DNA of 64,000 nt from NCBI GenBank assembly GCA_013368445.1, contig JAACJO010000004.1, positions 2,480,001 to 2,544,000 of the forward strand, given 5' to 3'. The notes below the pieces were generated by a model. The model worked only from the letters and a program-made list of their open reading frames with translations. It had not been told where the DNA came from and did not search any database. A program made the translations under genes and the position numbers. Below are positions 23,019 through 34,088 of the stretch, piece after piece; the first letter of the stretch is position 1; the number at the start of each line of letters is the position of its first letter. This DNA is from Leucocoprinus leucothites (Eukaryota; Basidiomycota; Agaricomycetes; Agaricales; Agaricaceae).

Positions 23019-24044
23019 ATGGTCTACACATCCCCATCCAAAGTTGCCCGCATTGCTGAACTCCGCTCTTCTGGCATGTCCTATAGAGCCATCGGGTCTA
23101 GGATTGGTATTGATCAGTCTACTGTTGGCTGTATACTCGAGAGATTCTCAAAATCTGAGGATCCATACTATGTCAGGCCCAAGTCTGGTTGCCCTCGAAA
23201 GCTGGATGAACGCCAAGTAAGGGTTGGAGCCCGAATGCTTGCCTGAATGGAGGTTTCCAATGCAACTGAATTGGCCAAAACCACATTCCCAGATGTGTCT
23301 CACCAAACAGTTGCACATTCCCTAAAGGAGCAGGGATTGATCTGCTGTGTCCGGAGGGCCCATCCCTACATTACCCCAATCAATCAAAAGAAGCGACTCA
23401 CGTGGGCACGCCAGCATTCTGATTGGACTGTCAAAGACTGGAAGGAGGTTATTTTCTCAGATGAGTCAAAATTCCTCCTTTTCAAGTCAGATGGTCGTCA
23501 ATATGCATGGATGAAGCCTGGACAGGCTCTAGACCCTCGATTCACAAAGAAGAACATCAAGCATGGGGGAGGTAATCTTATGGTATGGGGGTGCATCACT
23601 AGTTGGGGAGTAGGGTAGCTTCATCAGGTTTCAGGGATCATGTGTGGCCCGGATTATGTCAAGATCCTTCAGGAATCATATCTAGGGACATTGAAGGATT
23701 ATAAATTGAGGTCAACAGGTCGAAGCGTGCCGATTTTCCAACAGGATAATAACCTGAAGCACAGGAGTAGGGTTGCTAATGAATTTTTTAGGAAGAAAAA
23801 AATTCATCGCTTGGACTGGCCACCCTTGAGCCCCAATTTGAACATCATAGAGCATGCATGGGATCAATTGGACCATCTTGTGCATGCTCACACTGTCCTT
23901 CCTTGCAACCGGGAGGAGATGTGGGCTGCACTCCAGGAGGAGTGGGGGAATATATCTCAGGAGTCATTGGACTCCCTTTTCGAGAGCATGCTGCGTCGTG
24001 TTCAAGCTGTCATCAAGGCCCGGGGTGGAAACACCAAGTACTAA
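23019..24044 (+). pseudogene. Tc1-family DDE transposase with two in-frame stops
   Basis: A single frame from ATG 23019 to the stop at 24044 (341 codons) is interrupted by TGA at 23244-23246 and TAG at 23616-23618, with no frameshift. The N-terminal helix-turn-helix is visible (ARIAELRSSGMSYRAIGSRI). Catalytic residues are in VIFSDESKF (first Asp), FQQDNNLKHRS (second Asp) and NIIEHAWDQL (Glu). Spacing of 34 residues between the second Asp and Glu is the DD34E Tc1 signature. The first stop sits where CGA (Arg) would be plausible, and the second where a residue precedes LH. The element is recently inactive. Confidence 0.9.
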
Positions 24045-24108
24045 TTTGTTTTGAGGTGAGCAGTTCTGTTTTCATCTCAAAAAGCCCTCATCTTATCTCA
24101 CAATAGAT

Positions 24109-24132
24109 GATGTCCAAAAGAATTGCACCATT
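24109..24132. repeat. Inner inverted repeat, right end of the Tc1-like element
   Basis: GATGTCCAAAAGAATTGCAC and the following bases mirror 22910-22933. The distance to the outer end at 24321 is 213 bp, the same as on the left. Confidence 0.8.
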
Positions 24133-24321
24133 ATTTTCGCATTATAGTCTTTTTTTTGTTTTCATTCTTCTTTTTCGTGCTATTATTCTACTTTCTCTCG
24201 ATTATATACATCCTTAGCTCTCTGTAAATATTTTTTTTGAATTAAACGACATTGATCTCAGACAGATAGGGAGATAACATTGGTGAGTCATGTGATGGTG
24301 CGATACTTTTGGATGCCACTG

Positions 24322-25370
24322 TATCTGGGTTATTCCACTACAAAAACGACAGGGGCATGTCATAGTCCAAGATCATACCCAGCATTAGACCCATCTCAAG
24401 GACCACTGAAGGGAAGGTGGGATAGGTGAGTGTGGATGTGTTTGCGAGCACGACAGCGTCCATCTGTCATTGGTTCTGACCCAAGTAGATAGTTTGATTA
24501 TTGATTGTTTTTAATGAGATTTTAATTGAAATGATAACTCAGCACTAGTGCGACGATATAAGATGTTGCTGAGGAGTGAAACGATGATGAGGGCGGCCAG
24601 TTTGAGTGAGAACGACGTTCAAGAAGCTCAAGCTTTAGAGCTAAACTGCGTCAGAGAGATGGGGTTAATTTCACTAAAGAAAAACAGAAATACATCGCAG
24701 TATTTAAAGCTACAGTTCTAAGACTATTTACAATGCTGCAGGTGACTATAGAGAGCAGGAAGGAGCAGTTTATGAGACGATTTGTCAAGATTTTGTAAGG
24801 GAAAGGGTATTCTAAGGAATATTAGTGGTGGAGGAGTAGGTGGAGAGAAGGGTCCATGTGGCTGTTTAGACCTACACTATTACATTAGGCGATGAGACGA
24901 AATGATAGCGGTTGCGCCGGAGCACGAATGATGATTTTATTAGATTTTTAGAAGGAGAAAGAGAGGAGGAATGGAAAAGGGAATATAAAACAAACATTAA
25001 ATGTTCGGACTTTTGTCAGTTGGATGACAAGCCCTAACTCGGTTGCATTGAGGCGTTGGTGCCGAGTGCGAAATATGCATAGTGAGTATTAAAAGGAAAG
25101 TGCAGAATGGAGAGAGGAAAGGGCCATGTGGAATTGAAAGAGGAAAGGGGAAAGTTGAGGGGGATAGTGGCTGTAAGCGGCGGCTACTGAGTGTTGAATC
25201 TGCAGGGTCGTCTTGATATAGTTGCCAGCTATATTTGACGATTGGTTTGTTGCCAGGGTAGTGGGATATCGGTTAGTAGATAAGGAGTTGTCGAAGAGGG
25301 AGGGGACTTAATCAGTAGTAGAGAGAGAACACGTGACGGTGGTGATATGACGTCACGCGACGTCTGATCT
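24322..25370. other. Intergenic, no gene seen
   Basis: About 1 kb, purine-rich in places (24900-25180), without ORFs of note. It does not match the region downstream of NACHT C, so the C/D duplication ends at the 3' end of D. Confidence 0.55.
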
Positions 25371-27836
25371 CTACACCACCTCATCAATGTCCTCATCACT
25401 GCTTGGGGTCAAATACTCTTCATCACTTATAACCTGCCTCCTCCCAATTTGTCTAAATGGTGCACCAGGAGGTTGGATCTCGAATCCACAACATCTATGT
25501 CCGAGCCCGATGTGGAAGTATGAGGTAGTCGAAATGAAGTTCGTCAAATTCAACGGAACGTTCTCAGAGTTGATAAGAGTTATTTTTTTAATGGAATGGT
25601 ATAGGGGACATGTGTGTGTTGGAAGATGAATAAGTGATTGGGTGTGGGGGGTCTATTCAAACATGAGTTACGTCAACATTCATACATAATAAAGCTGAGC
25701 TCGAGAGCTACTTACGACAGATTGAAGCCATGATATGAATTCAGGGAAACCATTCAGATCGTCTTCTAATCTTGTGAAATCAAATTTGTTGAGTATCTTC
25801 ACCAGACGGTGGGCAGCTCTTCCTGGCACATTGGAACAAGCTTTCCATGCAACCAATGATGAAAACCGAGCAAGTTGTTGGAGCAGATCTTCATTTACAG
25901 CCCCGTTGGTCCACGCGAGATCTGCGAACGTATCAGCATGCGTTACTGGGGAGGCAGGGGGGTGCTTTACCGGGTCGACCATGTTCTGAGTGCATCTGCC
26001 ACTGCAATGCGCGCATAGCGACGTCGAGATACACTTTGTCGTCATGCACGGAATACTGACTAGAGCGCTCCGATCGTTGCAAAAAATCCGAGAACGAGGC
26101 GTGATAAAACTGAATACCATTCTGCTGGGCCTCCATGCCAATGGGAACCTTGATCACGGAATGTAGTTTTCGTAGTGAGTAATCAAATTTTGATTGCCTC
26201 AAGCCGAGGAAGTTTGCTAATTGTTGTGCTGAAAGCGAGATAGATTCAGAGTAGATAACGCATACCCCGAGGATGCGCTTGACAGTCGGAAGATCCTCCA
26301 GGGGGATAGTAGAGCATATCCCGCGGTAGAGATAGTCGAGTCTCTCGAATGGACCCAAACGCTCGGATAGTCCATTGAGGCAATCAAGACAGATCTGAAG
26401 CTGGCTTTGGGGATCGTGTACGTTCGTATCACCAACAAAACGGGTAATCGTTGTCGCCAATGCAAAGAGTCCAGAGGCTTTAACGATGATTACTTGAAGA
26501 GCCCCTTCAGATGGCCAAATGCGAGGGAGGTATTCGGAAAACCGTCGATGTATGTTTGTGAACTCATCGCGCAAGACGAGTGCAACATCCTGTCGGGCTT
26601 CTGGACTATCTATTGTCATATGTTCGCGCCTACACGTCGTGGGGAAGTCTGGACTGGAGAGGAGGTATTTGAAGTGCCATTCAGGCCTGCTGCAAATCAT
26701 CCACAGTAAAGGAAATTCGTGGGTGCTGCGGACGTGTTCAGTAATAAGCTCAATGAACTCGCATTGAGCTTCCTCGCTGTTACATTCGTCCAACCCGTCT
26801 AAGACGATGAGCAATGGTTTATGCCTGGTGGTGGGATCTTTGGCCATGATAATAGAAAATGGATCGGTAATGAGCTCTTTGAACTGAACACGAAGAGTCT
26901 TCTCGAGGAGATAGGGATCGTCGGCTAGCCTCTGATTGAGAATTGGCTTATATTTGGGGTGTTTTACAGCCAGCTGGTATGCGAGTGTGGGAATGACTTG
27001 TTCAGGATCGTCTCGCCCGTTTGGACGAGAAAAGAAGAGGGTGGCGCCTAATCGTTCTTTAGCCTTCATCTCCTCGGCGATTGTCTGGGCGAGAGCAGAC
27101 TTTCCGACTCCGGCTGGCCCCGTGATCCAAAGCATGCGCGGGACCCGTTCACGCCTCTCCCAGCTCATATCATAACTGCGTTCCGCTGCTATCCACTCCA
27201 TGACAGAGTGTTGCAGGCTCCTTCGGGTGTCGGGATGACATCTGGGTGCGTACTTGCGGGCGGACGAATCGACCTCCGCCCCAATCATCCGCTTTTCGCC
27301 AATAATTCTAAATCCTATCGAAATTTGTTCAGTTCAGTCGCAGCATCTTGCGTGGAAGGTTTACCTATGTCCCCGCAACTGATGATTTGCGAAATGATGG
27401 TCGGGTTATGGATCACGAAGTCATGGGCGAACCGAAAGGCACTAGTTCCATCGTCAGGTGCGAGAGACAATTGACCTGAAAATATCCCATGAATCAGAAC
27501 AACCAAGGCTGCTTGCAAGCCCTCATATCCTACCTTCATTTGCTGTATCATCGGCTCGATCAACAGCCCCAAGGTCCGTGGATGGCGACTCCGTTGCAGG
27601 GCCTCGAGCTGAACAGGTTGCATGCAAAGAATTCGTCAGTTCCCGCTATCAGACACCACTCAGATAAAATCAGACTCACGAATGTCATCAGCAAAGGCCA
27701 TAGAATCTATCGGTCTATCGTCCTCATGATCAGTCGTTTCCGAAGTATTCGTCAGTGGGAATGCTATAGCCTCAAATGCCAGATCCTTGAGAGCTTGTAG
27801 TTGCTTTAGAATGGTCTGAATCGTCTCTAACAGCAT
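25371..27836 (-). CDS. NACHT (STAND/NLR-like) NTPase D, paralogue of C without zinc fingers
   Basis: Exons 27836-27680, 27608-27534, 27475-27365, 27314-25971, 25921-25716 and 25652-25371 sum to 2175 nt (724 aa). The 111, 1344 and 206 nt exons and the 71, 50 and 49 nt introns match C exactly in length. Motifs: AFRFAHDFVI in the N-terminal module, P-loop GPAGVGKS, Walker B IVLDGLDE and LLWMICSRPE. The last exon begins like C (through FHIGLGHRCCGFEIQP) but then diverges into an acidic end (DEEYLTPSSDEDIDEVV) with no zinc finger. Unlike C, the frame is open up to an upstream ATG at 27911, which would add 25 residues. The shorter start, shared with C, is chosen. The NACHT core is strongly conserved, so it is probably a working gene. 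Confidence 0.87.
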
Positions 27837-28209
27837 TGCATGTGAGTGTAGAAGGTAAAGGAGGATTCCAGGAATGCTGTTACTTATAGGCACGTGGTAT
27901 CGATGAGGCATTCTCCTAATAAGTTAATAGATTCCGACTGTATTAGAACTGGATCGCTCTCTCGCTGAAATCTCGATTATGGCGATGGCACAGTACACTC
28001 TATGAAGTAGATCAAGTCGGTGAAATCCAATTTGAATTTTAGTACATCAAGATTATTTGCCTCAATATTCGCAAGAAGTTAAATACAGTACTTTAGTAGC
28101 CGCCGTCTTTGGAGGAGCATCGGCACACCACGTGATCCTGCTTAGTCACCATAAAGTTATGCGTCATTCGGAAACCGGGTTGTGAAATTGCAGGCAGTAT
28201 TGTACGGCG
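27837..28209. promoter_or_regulatory. Divergent intergenic promoter region (NACHT D / Lon)
   Basis: About 370 bp separate the divergent starts of NACHT D and the Lon gene, so the two promoters share this space. The part near D resembles the region upstream of C. I see no clear TATA box. Confidence 0.4.
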
Positions 28210-31200
28210 ATGAGTGTGGTCGCACGTCTCGTGCGCAGCGCTGTCCACGCCCGGACACTTCCTCACAGAACCTTCTCCACCACACGCATTCATCTCATCC
28301 GCCACAGACCACCCCTCTCAGCGCCACGATGGGTCAACACCAAAAACCCGTCTGAGGACCAGCCTGGCGAGCAAGAAAACGAGAACGAAGAACCCGAATC
28401 TGACCAGCAGAAGCCAGAGGATGAGAAACCTTCAGAAATTACACCACCAGCACCTTCGTCTTCCCCGTCATCCTCTGCACCATCGTCGTCTTCCACTGGT
28501 ACACCCCCAGATTCGAAATCCCCACCTCAAGCAACTGATGCTCCCCCACCCTCAAACTCCAACCCGGGGTCTATAGCCAGACAATCCGTACCCGAAAACT
28601 ACCCACAGGTACTTGCGCTGCCAATAGCACGACGGCCTTTATTCCCAGGATTCTACAAAGCCGTGGTAGTACGCAACCCGGCCGTCGTTTCCGCTATCAA
28701 AGACATGATGAAACGCGGGCAACCTTACCTCGGCGCGTTTTTGCTCAAAGATGAACATACCGACAGTGATGTGATTACAGATATAAATTCTGTGCATCCT
28801 GTTGGTGTTTTCGCGCAGATTACGAGTGTGTTTGCGGCTGCTGGAAGGGATGGCGAAGAGAAAGAAGAAGGACTTACGGCGGTACTTTATCCACATCGGC
28901 GAATCAAGATTACGGAACTGGTCAAGGCTGGAGGTGCATTAAGTACGCCTTCGCCGCCGCCGCCTCCACCTTCTACGGCTACACCTACGGACTCGGAATC
29001 GTCCTCACCAACGCCACCTACCTCAGAGCCCGAAATTGGACCTCTCCAAACGTCGTTCTTGCACAATCACTCGGTATCAATTGTCAGCGTCGATAATCTC
29101 CAGACACAGCCATATAACAAGGACGACCAATACATTCGGGCTTTCATGTCGGAAATCGTTTCGGTTTTCAAGGATATCGCTCAACTCAATCCATTATTCC
29201 GTGACCAGATTACCAATTTCTCGATAAACCAAGTCGCCTCGAACGTCTTTGACGAACCGGACAAACTCGCAGACTTTGCTGCCGCAGTCTCAACCGGTGA
29301 AGTCCAAGAGCTTCAGGACGTCCTCGAAAGTCTCGTTGTCGACGACCGACTCCGCAAAGCCCTCCTGGTACTCAAGAAAGAGCTCATCAACGCACAACTG
29401 CAGAGCAAACTCGCTCGTGACGTGGATAGCAAGATCGCTAAACGCCAACGCGAGTATTATCTGATGGAGCAGTTGAGGGGTATCAAGAAGGAGCTCGGCA
29501 TGGAAAGCGATGGGAAAGACAAGTTGATCGAGAAGTTCAGGGAACGCGCCAAGGGGTTGAAGATGCCCGAGGCCGTGAGGAAAGTGTTTGATGAAGAGTT
29601 GGCCAAACTACAAGGCTTGGAGCCGGCAGCTAGTGAAGCTAACGTGACGAGGAATTACCTTGACTGGTTGACTCAGGTAATCACTATTCTTCTTTTCCTT
29701 GTATCCCTACTCACGTTTTAACCGAAATTAAGATCCCATGGGGCCAGCACACGCCAGAAAACTACTCACTCACACACGCGAAGCAAGTGCTCAACGAAGA
29801 TCACTATGGCCTAACCGACGTCAAGTCTCGGATCTTGGAGTTCCTCGCAGTGGGCAAACTACGTGGCACAGTCCAGGGCAAGATCATCTGTTTGGTCGGA
29901 CCACCCGGTGTCGGCAAGACAAGTATCGGCAAAAGTATCGCTAGGGCACTTGGAAGACAATTTTTCAGGTTTAGTGTAGGTGGCCTGACGGACGTTGCGG
30001 AGATTAAGGGTCATAGGCGGACCTATGTTGGGTATGTCAAATCTCTCCTCTGACTTGACCCTTCGAGATTTGACGCGCGTGATTTTGCGGTGTAGAGCGT
30101 TACCTGGAAAGATTATTCAAGCGCTGAAGAGGGTTGGAACAGAGAACCCCTTGGTGTTGATTGATGAGGTTGACAAGATTGGGCGAGGGATTAATGGTGA
30201 TCCTGCTAGTGCACTGTTGGAAATGCTTGATCCTGAGCAGAACAATGGTTTCCTCGACCACTAGTGCGTTAACCACGCCGTCTTTAATGCGCATTCGCTT
30301 ACCTTTTTTTCTTTAGCATGGACGTTCCAGTCGACCTTTCCCGGGTCCTCTTCGTCTGTACGGCCAATAATCTCGACACCATTCCAGCTCCTCTCCTCGA
30401 CCGTATGGAGGTTCTTGAAGTCTCTGGCTACGTCACCGAGGAGAAGGCTGCTATCGCATCCAGGTACTTGGGCCCGCAGGCAAAAGAGGCGTCAGGGTTG
30501 GGAGGTGCTGATGTTACGATTGATGATGGTGCAATTGATATGTTAATCAAGTATTATTGTCGAGAAAGTGGTGTTCGGAACCTGAAAAAACATATTGACA
30601 AGGTGAGTTTCTTGTTCTAAATGATCCGTGATTTGATATTGATCCGTCTCTTGGTTTAGATCTATAGAAAGGCGGCGCTCAAGTTGGTGGAAGACCTGGG
30701 CGAAGAGGCGTTCCCTGAACCGAAGGATGCTGCTGCTGCTGCTGCCGCGGTCGCCTTACCTTCCAGTGATACGGCCTCCGTCGTCTCCGATACATCATCG
30801 ACATCGACACTCGTCGACGACGATTCTGCCCCTCCCACACCCACTAGCCCTAAACCTTCTACGTCGTCCCCATCATCTTCTAAAACCGTAGATTCACAAG
30901 AGCCCCTCCCTAATGAACCCTCTCTTGAACAAGCTGCTGAAGAACTCCTCCATCAGCATCATGACCAAAAACCCGTAACGACTCTCGAACGTAAACCCAT
31001 GGCCATACCAGAAAGTGTACATGTGAATATTACCCCCGAGAACCTAAAGGATTATGTCGGCCCACCCGTATATCAGAAGGACCGAATGTATGCTGTGCCA
31101 CCGCCGCCTGGCGTTAGTACTGGTTTGGGTTATTTGGGTAATGGCAGTGGTGCAGTTATGCCCGTTGAAGCTATGGTGCGTATCAGTCACTTTATCACTC

Positions 31201-31847
31201 TTACGAGGTATCACATATTGATATATTTTTTCAGAGCATGCCAGGTAAAGGCGGACTGCAGCTCACTGGTAAACTCGGTGAAGTCATCCGCGAGTCTGCG
31301 CAGATCGGATTGAGTTGGGTGAAAGCTCACGCGTACGAGCTGGGTATTACCAAGAGCCCCGAGGAGCAATTCTTGACAGACAGAGATGTACATGTGCATA
31401 TGCCTGAGGGTAGCATTGGGAAGGAGGGACCTAGCGCGGGAACCGCGCTTATGAGTGCTTTCGTGTCATTGTTCACGAGAACGAAGATTAATCCTGATAT
31501 TGGTGCGCATATATCCACTTTTTTCCTCCGTTTTGCTCATACCAACTCACAAAATTACTTGTTTTTATACTTTTGTAGCAATGACAGGAGAAATCTCACT
31601 CGTGGGCCAAGTTCTCCCGGTTGGCGGTCTCAAAGAGAAGATTCTCGCAGCACACCGAGCAGGAATCAAGACCATTATAGCGCCCGCTGCAAACCGCGCC
31701 GACATAGAAGAGAATGTGCCCGAGAGCGTGAAGACAGGAGTCAAATTTGTGTACGTGGAGAATGTGAGAGAGGTCTTGGAGGAGGTGTTTAGCGGTGAGG
31801 AGAGTGAGGGTTTGAGGAAGGTTTGGGAAGAGAGGTGGATTAGATGA
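28210..31847 (+). CDS. PIM1: Mitochondrial Lon protease (ATP-dependent, PIM1 type)
   Basis: Matrix AAA+ serine protease that degrades damaged proteins. Exons 28210-29676, 29733-30031, 30096-30263, 30317-30602, 30660-31175, 31235-31502 and 31579-31847 sum to 3273 nt (1090 aa). The N-terminus is Arg- and Ser-rich with few acidic residues ([14 protein letters not shown]), as expected for a mitochondrial presequence, followed by a low-complexity Glu/Pro/Ser segment. The Lon N-domain is interrupted by a Pro/Ser insert. ATPase: Walker A GPPGVGKT at 545-552, Walker [13 protein letters not shown]. The protease domain has the Ser-Lys dyad Ser979 (EGPSAG) and Lys1022 (GGLKEK). A Ser/Ala-rich insert (poly-Ala then Ser/Thr/Pro) of about 130 residues separates ATPase and protease parts, a feature of fungal mitochondrial Lon. 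Confidence 0.96.
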
Positions 31848-32717
31848 CATGCTGATTTCCATCTTTGGAAATTCTGTTTACGGGTCGTGGGTGAAGGTGA
31901 CGAAGAAGGGCGGGAGTGTTATACCGCTCGCAGTTTGAGGTGACGAACTTCGAGAACCTAGACACAGGTTTAGGTATCGTTCTCGAGGAAGATCAGTCCC
32001 TCGTAATATTCGTCGCTTAACCACTTAGATGAAGGGTAATATGATGGGGAAAGATGCATTCATAGAGTTTGGCGTTTTTACTAAGGAATTCTTGGCCCGT
32101 TTTCTCTCTCCACGTACCACCATTCATTACACGCATGTCGTTTTGTGTTATCTAGTTTTTAATATTTACACTACTTATTTCCTAACCTGGTAGAACTGAG
32201 GGAGACGGAGGGTTTAGTTATTAGAGAAGTGCCTTTCGGAGCATTTCAATGACACTGGTATCCCACCCAAACAATAATCCTCGCCCTTTCTTGACGAGGC
32301 CCTAAAACGGAGAACACACATCTCAGGCCGAGCCGAGTATTCTCAAGCACTCAGATCCCACCACCCACTCCTCGTTTCAAATTTTATCTCGGCCTCCAGC
32401 ACCGCTTCTCTGCTTGTGAATGTATGTTGGTGGAATGATATAAAAAACGTGGGCCAGGGGGTCCACACCAGTACACTCATTTCAGCGTCAATCGACGAAG
32501 CACGTGAGGATATCGCGAATTAAAGTAGATCGATACAGCCGTTTCTGGGACCACCTACCTTTTATCTTGCACAAAACATAAGAATCGTGGCGGCTGAGGT
32601 CCTGCACAAGAACAGCTACATACGTACTTATGTCATTCCCATTGGGGCCCTTTCCTGTCTTTATCACCTGTGATGACGGACGAGTAAGAAAGCTCCAACC
32701 AAATGCTGCTAGTTTCC
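31848..32717. other. Intergenic, no gene seen
   Basis: About 870 bp with no convincing ORF; holds the Lon 3' end and the promoter side of the next gene. Confidence 0.5.
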
Positions 32718-33489
32718 ATGATTAACCCGTTTGAAGTGCCTCATAACGTTCCCAACTCGAAGTGCTGTTGATGAATACTGGAGGCGTTGTCAGGAGTCGT
32801 TACAAGGCCAAGTTACTCCATGTCGCCGTTCTCTGCCACGACACTTCAATATTCCAATTGGTGTGAGCGGCATCAACAGTCAAGGCCAAGAAATCGCAGC
32901 TAGATCTATCATCCAGTGGATCGACCCCAACAACGCGCCTATAGACCTTCAAATTCACGAACATCGCCCAGACAATGTCAATGGAGGAATGTGGGTATTT
33001 TACCTCTGAATTATCAGATCGACTAATGGGCGTGAACCCAGAGTTTACCTCCGATCGGTGCTCCAGCCGAGCCTGTTCTGGTGCTATCTCCCTTCCACAA
33101 AAACTGTCGTAATCTCCAATGTACTCAGAAGCAAATTTCTAATCCGCCGAAAGGAACCTCTCCCTTTTGACTGCCTTCCAGAGGAGGACATCCTTATTAG
33201 GGAGGACGATATCAACATATACGTACCCACCCCCGAATGGGATGAGAGTGGCTCGCCCGATGAGATGATCGTGAAGGGCCCTCGTAATAAACTTGTCGGT
33301 GCGTCGACATTGAATGCAGACAACTCAGGGGATACGAGACCAGAGCAAGTGATGGAAGCCGGCGTCTTCAAATTTGGTATGTTTGATGGAGGCTTTGGCG
33401 CTTGGGAAGGAAACTCGTCGATAGCAAATCGAGTAGTATTTGCGAGTTCCAGGGTAAATGGAGGGGAGAGATGGGAGTTTGTACGATAG
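32718..33489 (+). CDS. Hypothetical protein, three exons
   Basis: Not recognised. A consistent model is exons 32718-32735 (six codons from ATG), 32794-32990 and 33042-33489, totalling 663 nt (220 aa) with phases agreeing. The ORF extending upstream to 32731 begins with TTG, so a short first exon is needed. The product has no clear signal peptide or membrane span. It includes HRPDNVNGGIVYLRSV across the second splice, a predicted strand-rich middle (FWCYLPSTKTVVISNVL) and an acidic loop (PEEDILIREDD). A diverged copy of the HRPDNVNGGM segment lies 0.9 kb downstream with mostly silent changes, which argues that the sequence is or was protein-coding. Confidence 0.5.
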
Positions 33490-33779
33490 GCTTTTCCCTG
33501 TAAGCAACCATAGCTGGTAACCAAAACAGCTATTTTTGAGATCAAACATGGCCTGGCGAGACAAGTCAGAATGTGTCTAGTCATGTTACTACTAATGTTG
33601 GAGTATCACTGGCAGAAACATCACACTCTGACGAGTGCGGTCGATTTGGTTGGCGATATAGGGCCAGGTGCAGTCATATCGGAAAATGTAGACAACTGCT
33701 ACTTTTTCTTCTCGCAGCGTAGCTGATGCACGTCGGACGCGTTTGCTTGGAGAGACTGTAAATCAATATCCTGCACTAG

Positions 33780-33955
33780 CCCAATGATTACAACCACTTA
33801 CTGAAATTATGAGGGAAGTACCTCCGCTACTACCATATTTGACACGACAGAGCTCCTCTGACAACATCGGGAGTTATCCTCTTCATACAAGAAACAAACG
33901 CCTTACTTCCGTCGGGTGAACATTGTCCGGATAGCGTCAACGGCGGAATGTAAAT
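33780..33955 (+). pseudogene. Relic paralogue of the upstream hypothetical gene
   Basis: Reads GEHCPDSVNGGM at about 33915-33950 against EHRPDNVNGGM in the upstream gene, with mostly third-position changes, and is followed by a possible GTAAAT donor. The expected next exon is not found before stops. Seen as a partial, decayed copy. Confidence 0.4.
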
Positions 33956-34088
33956 GCGTCCTTGCTTGGGGATAGCCAAGTGTGAATATTTGAATGTCCA
34001 CTTTTGACATTGTTAAGTTGTACATTAAACGGCCTACATCAGGCCAAAGCAATATCTTGTAAAAGTGCGCCCCGGCTCGACTCTCGAA

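Larger units (their letters stand above)
22721..24321 (+). mobile_element. Tc1/mariner-family element, 1601 bp, TA target duplication
   Basis: Terminal repeats begin CAGTGGCATCCAAAAGTAT on both ends (30 bp, one mismatch) and are flanked by TA at 22719-22720 and 24322-24323. A second, inner repeat pair lies at 22910-22933 and 24109-24132, exactly 213 bp in from each outer end and inverted relative to the outer one. The element encloses a Tc1-type transposase frame with two stops. Confidence 0.9.

Noticed and set aside
28290..28496. Ser/Gly-rich ORF on the minus strand
   Set aside because: Antisense to the low-complexity N-terminal part of Lon.
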